The notes under the pieces were generated by a model, which worked only from the letters and a program-made list of their open reading frames with translations, was not told where the DNA came from and ran no database searches. Below are positions 21,501-32,300 of a stretch of 37,299 nucleotides of DNA, in pieces (the stretch's first letter is position 1; each line of letters opens with the position of its first letter). Source of the stretch: Methylovulum psychrotolerans (GTDB lineage: Bacteria; Pseudomonadota; Gammaproteobacteria; Methylococcales; Methylomonadaceae); the NCBI RefSeq assembly GCF_002923755.1, contig NZ_PGFZ01000020.1, positions 1 to 37,299 of the forward strand, read 5' to 3'. Made by a program: the position numbers and the translations under genes.

Positions 21501-21904
21501 TTAAGATCGGGCAGTTACATACCTTTCTGCAGGGGCTTAATTTTGTGGCGGCTGAGCAGATTGATAGCTGGGTGGATGATTTGCAGATTATCCCGTCTGG
21601 CCGAAATACCGGTGTGCCTGGGCGTATTATTGTTTGCGAAAATCATTACACCGCAACGTTTTTTATTGAGCGTTACCCCCATGGCCGGATTAACGAAAGC
21701 ATTTTGACGGCGAGCATTAGTTGCTGGCTGATGGAAAACAGCGGCGATAGTCTGGATAAGTTTGAGTTCCCGATTATTTTAGATGTGCTGGATGCGCAGG
21801 TGGCTAATGTTGAGTTTGGCATCCCGTTTCGTGAGTTTGTCTACGCGCAAGAAGATGAAGCCGGCCCGTTGGTTTTTAATAGCAAAACTTACTCGCTAAT
21901 ATGA
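21497..21904 (+). CDS. R: Tail completion protein, P2 gpR-like
   Basis: 135 aa from GTG 21497, overlapping the L stop (GTGA). The short N-terminal helix, the YTATFFIERYPHG strand, and the SCWLMENSGDSLDKFEFPIILDVLDAQVANVEF region follow the layout of P2 gpR, which finishes the tail for head joining. Sequence similarity is modest; order and length support it. Confidence 0.7.
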   Translation: MIKIGQLHTFLQGLNFVAAEQIDSWVDDLQIIPSGRNTGVPGRIIVCENHYTATFFIERYPHGRINESILTASISCWLMENSGDSLDKFEFPIILDVLDAQVANVEFGIPFREFVYAQEDEAGPLVFNSKTYSLI

Positions 21905-22554
21905 TTACGCTGAGGCTTGATGGGGCTAGTGCTGTGCAACAACGCTTGGCAGCGGCTCCGGCACAGGTACGGCGGGTAGTGATTAAGGCTTTAGCTAAAC
22001 GAATTTTAGCTAACAGCAAGGCGCGGATTAGGATGCAATCTGACCTTAATCAACAAGCGTTTACCCCGCGCAAATCGACACGGCGTAAAAAAATGCTGAC
22101 TAAGTTGGGGCAACGGCTAAGCATCCGGGCTGTATCGGATACTGAAGCGTTGATCGGTTGGGCATCATCTGTAGAGGGCCGTATTGCCGCTAAGCAGCAA
22201 TTGGGCAGCACGGAGACGTATACCGCCGCCTTAAATCGGCAGCAAGCAAGGCGGTTGCCTGTTACTGCACCGGCGACGCGCATACAAGCAAAGCAATTGC
22301 TCGGCTTGGGCTACAAGGTTCGGCGACAAAATGGCGGATGGAAAACGCCGACGATGAAATGGATTACTGAAAATCTGACAATTGGGCAAGCCGGGTTGTT
22401 GATAAAAGAGCTAAAGGGGGTGACGGCAGGGCAGTCTTGGCAGATTGTGTTACCACCGCGCAGTTTTTTAGGCGTTACGGATAGCGAGGCGGCAACAATT
22501 CTTAATCAAATTGTGCAGTTGCCGGAAGTTCAGGCCGCTTTAAACGGGTTTTAA
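21901..22554 (+). CDS. S: Tail completion/virion morphogenesis protein, P2 gpS-like
   Basis: 217 aa, basic. The start, MITLRLDGASAVQQRL, then KRILANSKARIRMQSDLNQ followed by FTPRK and KKMLTKLGQRLS, is the pattern of gpS/virion-morphogenesis proteins; the C-terminal PPRSFLGVTDSEA is the usual ending. It is about 65 residues longer than P2 gpS because of a middle insert (near 95-160). The start is in ATGA overlap with gpR. Confidence 0.72.
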   Translation: MITLRLDGASAVQQRLAAAPAQVRRVVIKALAKRILANSKARIRMQSDLNQQAFTPRKSTRRKKMLTKLGQRLSIRAVSDTEALIGWASSVEGRIAAKQQLGSTETYTAALNRQQARRLPVTAPATRIQAKQLLGLGYKVRRQNGGWKTPTMKWITENLTIGQAGLLIKELKGVTAGQSWQIVLPPRSFLGVTDSEAATILNQIVQLPEVQAALNGF

Positions 22555-22583
22555 GCCCTTAACCTTTAATTAAAAAAACGATT

Positions 22584-22928
22584 ATGGAAAAGCCAGTTTT
22601 AGAGGTGTTTGGGTTATCGGCGGATGCGGTGACGTTTTTGTGGGTTGCGTTTTGGGGGGCTTGCGGAGGTACTGTTAAGTACATCCAGAAACTCAACAAG
22701 GGCTATTGCCGTTTTTCGGTCACTGAGCTGATCGGCGAGTGGGTGGTGAGTGGTTTTGTTGGCTTGCTGACGTATTTGCTGTGCGATTCGGCGGGGCTAG
22801 AGGTTAAGGTGTCGGCGTTTTTGATCGGCGTTACTGGGCACATGGGCAGTGGAGCCATTGTGATTTTTGAAAAGGCCGCTCAGGCTTTATTTACCAAGTG
22901 GTTTGGCAAAAATGATACACCTGCCTGA
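22584..22928 (+). CDS. Holin
   Basis: 114 aa with three hydrophobic segments: TFLWVAFWGACGGTVKYI, WVVSGFVGLLTYLLC and FLIGVTGHMGSGAIVIF. The last, with its GHMGSGA motif and a short cytoplasmic tail after it, is typical of phage holins of the LydA / HP1 kind. It would form membrane holes that release the endolysin. It is separated from the endolysin by L, R and S. It overlaps the following gene by 17 nt. No Rz/Rz1 spanin pair was recognised. Confidence 0.75.
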   Translation: MEKPVLEVFGLSADAVTFLWVAFWGACGGTVKYIQKLNKGYCRFSVTELIGEWVVSGFVGLLTYLLCDSAGLEVKVSAFLIGVTGHMGSGAIVIFEKAAQALFTKWFGKNDTPA

Positions 22929-23352
22929 TCTTGTCGATTGGGCTGACTGCTTGACAGAAAATTGCCCCACGTTTGGCGGACGGTTTTATCAAGTTATCCC
23001 TGACGACAGCTTGATGATTGATGACAGGGAATCCCCCGTTGGTTTTGTCTATTTGAGCGGGGATGCGGCGGAGACTAATTCTATCGCTACCGGAGTGCGG
23101 CAGCGGGTGGCGATGGAAGTGACAGTTGAAGTTATACAGCGGCGCACGGCGAGTAAGACGGATAAGTTTAGCAGTGTTGACGCTGACCAACAGCGGATTT
23201 ATCGCTTAGAAATACAAGCGGCTTTGGTGGGTTGGAAGCCTGTTAATTGCCTAATACCTATTGAAAGGGTAAGCGGTGAGCAGGGCAAAAAAGACCTGCG
23301 ACAACTGACTTACAAAGATACGTTTAGAACTGATTACATGATTTTTAAATAG
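22912..23352 (+). CDS. Putative tail terminator protein
   Basis: 146 aa from ATG 22912. The arrangement (short N-terminal helices LVDWADCL, a central RQRVAMEVTVEVIQRR strand, and a C-terminal ERVSGEQGKKDLRQLTYKDTF strand pair) and its place directly before the tail tube fit the tail terminator family of siphoviruses, which caps the tube at its final length. Sequence support is moderate. The real start lies inside the end of the holin gene. Confidence 0.6.
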   Translation: MIHLPDLVDWADCLTENCPTFGGRFYQVIPDDSLMIDDRESPVGFVYLSGDAAETNSIATGVRQRVAMEVTVEVIQRRTASKTDKFSSVDADQQRIYRLEIQAALVGWKPVNCLIPIERVSGEQGKKDLRQLTYKDTFRTDYMIFK

Positions 23353-23361
23353 CGAGGGGTT

Positions 23362-23688
23362 ATGAGTTTATACGCAACACCCAAGACAATTGCTCAAGTC
23401 AAGGCTTCGGGCAAGCCAGGATTTTATAGCAAACCCCACGGCGGGTGGTTTTTTGATGGTGAAGTATTGCCACCTATTGCCCCTATACCTGCACCGGAGC
23501 CGCTGGCCGTCGCCGAACCTGCACCGGAGCCGCTGGCCGCCGCCGAACCTGCACCGGAGCCGCTGGCCGTCGCCGAACCTGCACCGGAGCTATTGGCCGT
23601 TGTTGAACCTGCACCGGAGCTGTTGGCCGTCGCCGAACCTGCACCGGAGCTGTTGGCCGCAAAAACAACCAAGAGGAATTCTAAATGA
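23362..23688 (+). CDS. Small protein with Pro-Ala-Pro-Glu repeats
   Basis: 108 aa. The N-terminal 35 residues (MSLYATPKTIAQVKASGKPG, then HGGWFFDGEV) form a small ordered unit, followed by six copies of a 10-residue unit APEPLAVAEP and a short basic tail. The repeat should be an extended, acidic, flexible arm. Such small genes before the tail tube occur in several siphoviruses, but I know no established function. The stop overlaps the tube start (ATGA). Confidence 0.7.
   Translation: MSLYATPKTIAQVKASGKPGFYSKPHGGWFFDGEVLPPIAPIPAPEPLAVAEPAPEPLAAAEPAPEPLAVAEPAPELLAVVEPAPELLAVAEPAPELLAAKTTKRNSK
23491..23660 (+). repeat. 30-bp tandem repeat, 5.7 copies
   Basis: Five full 30-bp units start GCACCGGAGC at 23491, 23521, 23551, 23581 and 23611, and a partial sixth at 23641. 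The first three have CGCTGGCC, the later ones TATTGGCC or TGTTGGCC, showing recent duplication with divergence. Copy number could vary by slippage in frame. Confidence 0.95.
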
Positions 23689-25499
23689 GTACCAGCAACC
23701 CGATTATAGCCACAAATACTGCCGTCAGAGCCAAGGCGGAATCCACCTACGGTGTTGCCGCTTTGACAGCGGACGGCGATGCGGTGATTGCTAATAAGGT
23801 TACGGTCAAAATTGACCATAAAACCATTGATGCAAACCTTGTCACGCCGACGCGGGGCGGGAAAGCGAAGAAATTTAGTTATACCGATGCGTCCATTGAT
23901 ATTGAATGTGATTTGGCGTTGGGCGGGGCAAATGAAGTGCCGGTGCCTGGCAGCTTGCCACAGTGGGATATTTTGGCGCGGGCTTGTGCTTTGCAGCGAC
24001 TTTTCAATTCGACGGCAACAACCAACGCTTTAGTAGCGGGTGGGCGCAGTAACGTAACGCTGGATGCCGGTGAATCTGAGGTTGATGGGTTTTATGCGTT
24101 CCACAGCCTTTCGGTCGCTATTTTATCCGGTACCGCGCAGGCTTCGGGTTCTGCCGCTAAAAACGTTATGAAGTTAGCGGCGGCGACGGCAGAAAATTCG
24201 GGTACAGCCGATGGTGATTCTACGACGACCCTGATTATTTTGGGCGGTAACCCTTCGGGTATTGATGATGACTATGTTGGGCAGACTATTGTCTTAAACG
24301 GTGAGAGCCGGACAATTACGGCATACAACGGCACTACCCATGCGGCAATAGTCGGCACGGCTTTTTCTGATCCGACAGGTGAAGAGCCTTACAAAATATT
24401 GTTTAGCAATGCCAAAATGTCCGGGTACTTGATTGCAGTTAAGCATTATAACGGCACTATTATTGATACCTTTTCGTTTAATAGCACAACGAATGCCATT
24501 TGCTTGCCGTACAGCGTTGTCGGTACACAAAATCTGGCTGGGATGTATATCAAAATTACGACGGGTGGCAATGACCCAGAAACATTAAGAATTGGTGCTT
24601 ATGATGTTTCTATCCGTAAGGCTACATTAAACGGTACGCTGGCTAATAACCCAAACAATACCAGCACGTTTGAAATTATCGAAAAGCGCACGATTGCGGC
24701 GTTTAACCCTGACACTGTTATTGCTACGGTATCGAGCAATTTCTACAAAGCCCCGGCAGCCGGTGCGACGTACTCTATCGAGCAAGCGCGGGTGATTACG
24801 TCTTATACGGGTGCTACGCAAGTTTGTGCTGTTTCGCCGCCTTTTTCGCAGTATGTGGCGACGGGCGCGGATTACACGCTTAATCCGTACATCCAGTATA
24901 CCCAGTTGCCCAGCAAAACAGGCGAAGCATCGGCCACTATTGAGTGGTTTAACGATGGGCTGTTTTATCGGTTTGTTGGCTGCAAAGGGTCGGCGGTATT
25001 TGGGCTGGATGCTGATACGTCTGCTATCGGTACGTTTAGCTTAAAAGGCAGCTTGGATGTTTATGATGATGTGGATATGCCGGATAACGAAATGTTATCG
25101 CGGTATGTGCCTTCACAAGTTGTTTGCGCTGATACTATCAACTCACGCTTGATAGTGGGCTTTGCTGATGCGGTGGTACATAAATGGTCTGCGGATTTGG
25201 GAAATGATGTGCAGTACCGCAACGTGCCGGGCGACAAACGTGCCTATATTACCGACTGTAACCCTATGCTAAAAATTACGGTCGATAAAGGTCTGAAAGT
25301 GGATTGGGACTATCAGGGCTTGTTGCAAGCGAATACCAAGCTGCCGACTTTTGTTGCTCTAGGTGATATGGGCAATCAAGTTATTTTGGGTTTTCCACAG
25401 ACACAAATTACGGCTTGCCCAGACTCTAATACCAACAGCGTGATGACGGCTGACCTTGAATTGATGGTCAAATCTGATTTTAAAATCGTCTTGAATTAA
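23685..25499 (+). CDS. Major tail tube protein with inserted domains
   Basis: 604 aa. The N-terminus (ATNTAVRAKAESTYGVAAL) and the C-terminus (EASATIEWFNDGLFYRFVGC; GNDVQYRNVPGDKRAYITD; MTADLELMVKS) follow the tail tube family of siphoviruses such as those with QVVYRN-type motifs. A lambda-size tube protein has about 250 aa; here residues about 150-400 add at least two related beta units (for example YVGQTIVLNGESRTITAYNG and ARVITSYTGATQV) that would decorate the tube surface. It stacks in rings around the tape measure. Position between terminator and chaperones supports the call. Confidence 0.78.
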   Translation: MSTSNPIIATNTAVRAKAESTYGVAALTADGDAVIANKVTVKIDHKTIDANLVTPTRGGKAKKFSYTDASIDIECDLALGGANEVPVPGSLPQWDILARACALQRLFNSTATTNALVAGGRSNVTLDAGESEVDGFYAFHSLSVAILSGTAQASGSAAKNVMKLAAATAENSGTADGDSTTTLIILGGNPSGIDDDYVGQTIVLNGESRTITAYNGTTHAAIVGTAFSDPTGEEPYKILFSNAKMSGYLIAVKHYNGTIIDTFSFNSTTNAICLPYSVVGTQNLAGMYIKITTGGNDPETLRIGAYDVSIRKATLNGTLANNPNNTSTFEIIEKRTIAAFNPDTVIATVSSNFYKAPAAGATYSIEQARVITSYTGATQVCAVSPPFSQYVATGADYTLNPYIQYTQLPSKTGEASATIEWFNDGLFYRFVGCKGSAVFGLDADTSAIGTFSLKGSLDVYDDVDMPDNEMLSRYVPSQVVCADTINSRLIVGFADAVVHKWSADLGNDVQYRNVPGDKRAYITDCNPMLKITVDKGLKVDWDYQGLLQANTKLPTFVALGDMGNQVILGFPQTQITACPDSNTNSVMTADLELMVKSDFKIVLN

Positions 25500-25526
25500 T
25501 CAGGACAAAAACCGAGGAGATAAACA

Positions 25527-25880
25527 ATGGCGTTAACTGTTGGAAAAAAAAGACAGTCCACTTTTACGGCAACGTTGCCGGAAGTCGGCGATGGCGGCAA
25601 AACGATTAACCACACGGCTGACGTGACTTTAGACGTTTTGAAAGCAGATGAATATGCGGCGGTGCTGAAGCAAAATTCTGACCGGGCGTTGGTCGAGCGT
25701 ACCTTGGTTAATGTAGTCGGATTGAAAGATGAAGATGGCAACCCGATGGAATTTAACGATGAAAGCAAAGCGGCCCTGCTGGAAGAAACGTGGATTGTGG
25801 CGGCGTTAGCGAATTATCAAGTCAATTTGCAGCGCGGTATCAGTCCGGCAGATGTAACTAAGCGGTTGCTGGGAAACTAG
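25527..25880 (+). CDS. Tail assembly chaperone, lambda gpG-like
   Basis: 117 aa starting MALTVGKKRQSTFTATLPEVG. Together with the longer frameshift product it would coat the tape measure during tail assembly, as lambda gpG and gpGT do. It ends at TAG 25878-25880, directly after the slippery heptamer. Beta-rich first half, helical second half. The GAGGAGAT site lies upstream of the ATG. Confidence 0.82.
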   Translation: MALTVGKKRQSTFTATLPEVGDGGKTINHTADVTLDVLKADEYAAVLKQNSDRALVERTLVNVVGLKDEDGNPMEFNDESKAALLEETWIVAALANYQVNLQRGISPADVTKRLLGN

Positions 25881-26314
25881 CCCGCGCCGGTTATCATTGG
25901 GCCATGCCTACGGGCGTGGCCCATGATGGCACGGACAGTTTTAAAAAGCTCAACATCCGACTTCCGGCAAAGTTTACAAAACCTGTGGAGCAGCCACGGG
26001 ATTTTGTTGTCGATTATGACGCGTGGCCAGCGTTTGAGTTTTTCTTGAAAATACAGGCTTATTGGCTGCATGGCTTTGGCGGGATTACCGGGCTTGACCA
26101 TGGCGCGGTGATCGGGCGGATAAAACTGTTTGAGTCTTCGCGTAGCAAACAGCAACGGTTGCTGGAATGCCTTGAAGCGATTGAGCAGGGGGCGTTACAG
26201 GCCTGGGCTGATAAGCGGGCAGAAGATGATGACAAAAAGCCCGATAAGCAGCGGGTGGCGTTGACCGCAACACAAAAAAAATCAATTGATGAGCGTAAAT
26301 CATGGAGATGTTAA
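25527..26314 (+). CDS. Tail assembly chaperone fusion by -1 frameshift, lambda gpGT-like
   Basis: A -1 slip at 25871-25877 would join the 117-aa chaperone to the downstream frame, giving about 262 aa. After the slip the first codons are CTA GCC CGC (25877 on), then GYHWAMPTGVAHDG. The extension has FFLKIQAYWLHGFGGITG and a helical IKLFESSRSKQQRLLECLEA part with a charged C-terminus. An independent start at ATG 25904 exists but has no convincing ribosome-binding site, which favours the frameshift. Confidence 0.82.
25871..25877 (+). promoter_or_regulatory. -1 programmed frameshift heptamer GGGAAAC
   Basis: In the zero frame it reads G GGA AAC, a canonical X-XXY-YYZ slippery site, immediately followed by the TAG stop. 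It differs only in the last base from lambda's GGGAAAG. The downstream frame is the -1 frame, as required. Confidence 0.88.
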
Positions 26315-26317
26315 GCA

Positions 26318-29300
26318 ATGGCCACTAACCTTGATCTTACGCTACGGCTTCGTGCCAATGCCGACGGTTCGCTTTCGGTTATTCCTCAGACTACCCGCAA
26401 TATCAATCAGCTTTCGGCGGCTAGCGACCAAGCTAGCCGTTCGGCGGCTAATTCCCAACGTTCCTTTAGCCAGTTGGCTACCCAAACCCTCGACCTTGGT
26501 GGCGCTGCCCGCGCCGCTGTAGCGGGGTTTTCTGCGTTTGCTATTTTTAATGCGGGCAAGGAAATTATCGGTGTGGCCGATGCGGTTAAATTAGCGGAAT
26601 CACGCATTATCGCTTCGACGAAATCAACCGGTGATTTTGTTTTTGCTAATAAGGCGTTGCTGGATATTTCCATGCAGACGCATACTGAAATGGGGGCTAA
26701 TCAGCAGCTTTTTTCACGCACGAATGCCGCTGTTGAGCAAATGGGCGGCAGCATTAAAAACACGCTGGCGTTTAACGACATGTTGGCTAAGTCGCTGAAA
26801 TTGTCGGGCGCGGCGCAAAGTGAAGCCAATTCGGTTATTCGGCAAACGTCACAGGCTTTGGCTTCCGGCGTGTTGCGCGGCGATGAGTTCAACAGCATTA
26901 TGGAAAACGGTTTTGTCGTAGCCCATGCGCTAGCTGATGGCCTTGGTGTTAGCGTTGGGGCATTGCGCAAAATGGCGGAAGCCGGGGAATTGACGGCGGA
27001 TAAAGTTTTTACCGCTTTGCTTTCCCAAGCCCCTAAAATTGATGAAGAATTTTCTAAAATTCCGGTGACGGTAGCTGGGGCATTTACAAACGTAGAAACG
27101 CAGTTTGGCCAGTATGTAAATGCGACTAATAATGCGCACCGCGCTACGTCTAACCTTGCTAGCGGCATTGATACCGTCGCCCATAACTTGCCTGCCATTT
27201 TAGATGTGCTGGTATTGGTTGGGGAGGCGGCAACGCTAAACTTAGCCAGCAAAGGTGTTGGCGCGTTGCAGGCCTTTGTTGTCGGCCAACACCAAAGCCG
27301 GATAGCCTCACAGCTTGCAGCGGCGGCGATTGCCCAGCAAACTGCCGTTGAGCAAGCCCATACTGAGGCCTTGGCAATTAATAGCCAAGCGACCCTGAGC
27401 AACTTGCAAAGCCAAGAGTTAAGCACCCAAGCGGCACGGCAGGCGGCGGCGGCACAAATTGCCTTGGCAGAATCCGAGATTAATGCCGCCCAGGCGACGA
27501 TTGCATCAACATCTATGATGTTAGGCAGCACCACGGCTATTAATAATCGGGTAGCGGCACAAATTGCCTTGGCAGAATCTGAGCAACGGCGCACGGTTTT
27601 AATCGCTGAACAAACGGCATTGGATACCCGGCAAACGGCTATTACTGCTGAGTTGACGGCAGCACAAACGGCTTTGGCAACGGCAACGGCTGATTTAGCC
27701 GCCATGCAAGAGGCGCAGGCATTAACAAGCCAAGCCGGACGCGATGCGATGATCGCCAGCGCACAAATTGCCAAAAGCAATACCGATGCGCAATTATTAG
27801 CCGCCGAAGCAACACAAGTAAGCATTATCGCCTTGCGGCCTCAAGCTGCCGCCTCTTTGGCGGCGGCAGAGGCTGATATTGCCCGCGCCCAAGCAACGAT
27901 TGCTGCTACGGCGGCGGCGGTGCAAAATTCGGCAGTCTTGCATTTGCGCACCCAAGCCGAATACGAATTAGTTTTTGCTGAGCAAGAACGCACGGCAGTA
28001 ACGGCTGAAATTGCGGCTTTAGATGCCCAGCAAGCCATTTTATCTGCAGAAGTGACGGCGGCACAAACGGCGCAGGCTACTGCCGTGCGGCAATTGGCGG
28101 CTGCTCAAGAGGCAAATGCCGTAGCATCCGCTGCACAACGCGCAAGCATGATGGCATTATTAAGCCCCATGAATTTGTTGAATGTAGCTTTTGCGGGGAT
28201 TATGGGCTATCAGATTGGCTCATGGATGAGCGGATGGACACCCATTGCAAATACTGCGACGGCAGTAGTCGGAGGCTTTGCCCGTGCTTTTGAAGATGTA
28301 TCGTACTGGGCTGCAAAAACCAAAGCCGCTTTTACGGATTGGGGCAGTCTGGATGCCTTAACCGAGGCTCACAAGAAAAGTACCCAAGCTATCTTGGATA
28401 ATGTCCATTCGACATTTGAGTATCGTCAAGCCCAAGATGCGGCCATTGCCATAACAAGTAACTACAAAGACATTAAGCTGTCTACCAAGTCCGCTGAGCA
28501 AATTTTTAATGAAGAAATGAGAAAGTCAGTAGATTTACTGAATCTCTATGAAAAAACCAACCATCAAGCGGGGCTATCGACAGAAGAATTTACCAAACAT
28601 CTTGGCGATTTGCGTGATGCGTATGACCGGGCAATGCCTGCACAGGATGCGTATTTGAAAAAAATGGCTGAAATACAAAAGGCAACGGATAAGGCGAACC
28701 TTAGCCCTCTGGAGTTTGACAAAAAACAAATTAATGATGACCCGCGTTTTTCGACCGAATCGGCAAAAGATAAGTTGGATGCGGGTATAGCTAAGGCTAA
28801 AGCCAATTTAGATGCCGCGCGTGAAAGTTTAAAAACGTACAAACGCGATTTAAGCGAATTGCCTGACATTGCCGGAAGTGCTACCAAGTCGGCGTTGCTA
28901 GATGAAGAAAAACTAAAACGAGAGCAGCAGGCCCTTGAGTCTTACAATTCGACAGTTGCCAAGCTAAATAATGAGTATAACCAAGCTGTCAGCAATAATG
29001 CCAATTTGATTGCCGCTACTGAAGCGCAAAATCAGGCTGAAGAGCGGAGAAAAGCCGCTGATGCCGCTGCGTCTGAAGCTAAAAAAGCGGATAAAAAAGA
29101 TGAAAAAGAAGGCATTAAGCTTTTAGAGGCCGCGCATAAATCCGCTTATGAGGTGCAGATAAAAGGTATTGAGCAAGTCGCCCAGGCACAACTGGCCTTG
29201 AATGCCTTGAATGCTAAGCAGCTGGAGTTTGATTATCAGCAAAATAATATCGGCTTGCAAAGCTATCTAGCGGAGCGTGAAAAGCTGATACGCCAAGCTA

Positions 29301-32300
29301 CTGAAACCGAAGTCGCCGCATTGGAAAAACAAAAACAGGCGGCAATGGCGGCGGTGCATACTTTCCAACCGACTGAATTTAAAATCGACGGGCAAGAAAA
29401 TACGGCACTTTTTGAAAGTCTGTTGGATAAATTTGATAACGATTTGCAAAAAGCTAAAGCGGCGTACATGCAAGCGCATAGCGACTTGACGGTTATCCCA
29501 CGCGAACAGATACGGACATCAAAAGAGGTTGTTGATATAAACGATAAAATCAACCAAGTTTACCGTAATCAGGAAGTAGCGTTAACCGATTTAAACCGCA
29601 CGGCCATCACTGAGACCCAAGCTTACACCCGCACCATCGATGAGCTAAACGTCAAGTATTTGGAAGTGACTGGATCAGCACGGGCCGCGTTTTTAGCCCG
29701 CCAAGAACTTGATAGCCGCGATGGCTTGAAAAGGGCGAATGCTGACAAGACTAAGCCCGATACGGCAATGGTTGGTCTAATCAACAAAACCAATAATGCG
29801 GCCTTATTAAAACGCGATACCGAAGCGGCAATCACTTACCAAGAAAAGCTGAATGAAATTAACCGCTCAACCCGTGATATTGGCCTGACCAGCACTCAGT
29901 CTTTCGATTTGATAAATCAGGGTATCGGCGGCTTATCTAATGCCTTTGACAGTTTCATCAAATCTTTGCATTCAGCAAATGATGCGATTGCCGATAATGC
30001 CTTGGCAGCTAAAAAAGCCGCCCTTGATTCTTCCCTTGAGCAATCTGAGCGCGATAATCTGGCAAAAGCCTATGCACAAAAAAGCATCAGTTTGGAGCGA
30101 GAAAAAACGCTGGCCGGATTAACGGGTATTCGGCAACTGACGGGAGCCACTGCCAATATGTTTGGCGAAAATACGGCGGCACGGCAGGCGTTTAGCAAAG
30201 TAGAGCAGGGGCTGGCGGCGGTTGAATTGGTATTGCAAGCGCAAAAGCTGTTCGGCATTGGCGCAGTGGCGGCGGCGGAAACAGCCTCTATTATCCCCAG
30301 CGTGACTGCCAGCACCGTTAAGGGCGAAGCAAAGGCAGCAGAGGCAGTGGCTACCCAAGCTACAGCCGGCCCGTATATTGGCTTTGTTTTGATGGCGGCG
30401 ATGGCGGCGGCCATGGCAGCTATCGGGTTTGCCACGGGCGCCTTGGGCAGCTCTATTGCCCAGCCGCCTGCGTCTTCTCCCGACACCGGAACAGTGCTGG
30501 GTGATAGCACCGCGCAGTCCGAGTCTATCGGCAATATTGTCAGCACGCTTAAAGATATTCACGCTTCTGAATACCCGGAATTGCGCGGTATTAATACGGG
30601 CATTACGGATTTGCAAGCAGCGTTGTCGGGGACAATTACGACATTATTCCAAGCGGGTGGGTTGGATACGTCTAACGTTGGCTTAAATTTAGGTAAAAAA
30701 TCAGTAACGGGTATTGGTGATTTTTTTAGCCCAAAAATTCTTACATTATTCGAACCGCAAAATTTTACGAAATTGTTAGATGCTGTATCTGGCATTGCAT
30801 TAATTGACGCAATTTTTTCTGGCGGATATACATCAGTAGTTGAGAGGGGCATACAGACAACTTCGCAAACATTTAGTCAAATTATTGACGGGGCAATGCT
30901 CAAAGCTCAGCAATACAACGTTATCAAAATCCGGTCATGGGATTTGTTTAGCGATTCGACATCTTATGAAACAGCGTTTAATAGTCTGAATAGCCGCGTC
31001 GAACGCTCTTTAACCGCTGTTTATTCTTCGGCGGGGCAGGTAGCGATTTCCTTAGCACAAAATCTGGGCGGCAATCTGGAACAGCAAGTCCGCGATTATG
31101 TCATGCCACCGTTAAAAATCGATTTGACTGGATTAAGCGGTGATGATGCTGCCAAAAAACTTAATGCCGTGCTGTCAACCGCTCTGGATACCATGGCAAC
31201 CGATGTTTTTGGTTCGGTGGTCGGAAAATATCAGCATTTGGGCGAGGGTATGTTGGAGACCGCCAGCCGCATTGTCGCCGAGGTCGCCGTCGTTCAGCAG
31301 TCACTCAGCACGTCGGGAATGAGCATGGCTGGGGATGCGGTGGCGATCAGCGACGCGCTAGTGCAAGCAGCGGGTGGCCTGCAAGACTTCCAAACCAATT
31401 TCAGCGATTACTACGACAAGTTTTTTAGCGATGCCGAAAAACAATCCAGCCGGCAAGCAAACTTAACCGCTCAATTGCAGGGCGTGTTCCTTGGTTTGCC
31501 CGATACCCGCGCAGGCTATCGGGCATTGGTCGAAGCCTTGGACTTAAGCAATGCCAAAGACCGCGAGCGTTACACCCTGCTGTTGCAGTTAAGCAGCGCG
31601 GCAGACAGTTATTATTCGTCATTGGAGAGCAGCTTAAAAACCTATCAAGATGCCGTTAAGACAGCCTACGATACCGCATCCAGTTTGCTGCAACAGCAAG
31701 TCACGACGTACCAAGGCTTTGTTGACTCACTAAAGAGCTTTGAAAAAACGCTGGTAAACAATAAAGCCGCCCCAGCTGACCAATACGCCACGGCCAAAGC
31801 TGATTTTTACGCGCTGCGCAAAACCTTGGCAACGGGTACCGACGCACAAAAAGAAACCGCTTTGGGCCAGTTGCAAAATGTCACCCAAACCTATTTGGAT
31901 GCCTCTAAAAATTACAATGCTAGCGGCTTGGGCTACATCAAAGATTTTGCGGATGCCCAGGCTTTATTGACCCAGCAAATTGGCTACTCGCAGGGCAAGG
32001 CCGACGTGGCGAAAAGCCAGCTTGATGCCTTAACCTCGCAACTGACCGCTTTGGGCGTGCTAAATAAATCAGTTTTGACGGTAAAAGATGCTGTTGATGC
32101 CTTGGCGATCGCCATGACCGATTGGCAAAAGGCCAAAGCCGCCCAAGAGCAGGTGGCGGCGGATAATGCCAATAAGGCGGCATTTTTAGGCCAAGAATCT
32201 GCCCGCCGTGCTACTTACGATACGCCTATCGCCAAAAAGGCAGCGGCTTATGGCGCGGCAGCTCAACAGCAAGAAAATCGGCTGGGATGGAGCGATAACG

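Noticed and set aside
23491-23660. Regular repeats that could suggest a CRISPR array here or at 36193-36380
   Set aside because: Units are contiguous without spacers and are in-frame protein repeats.
26701-27825. Long open frame on the minus strand (374 codons), and another at 33777-34715
   Set aside because: They are mirror frames of the tape measure and tail-tip genes; the proteins are low-complexity (Ala/Cys/Ser or Arg/Asn/Pro) without a ribosome-binding site or family.
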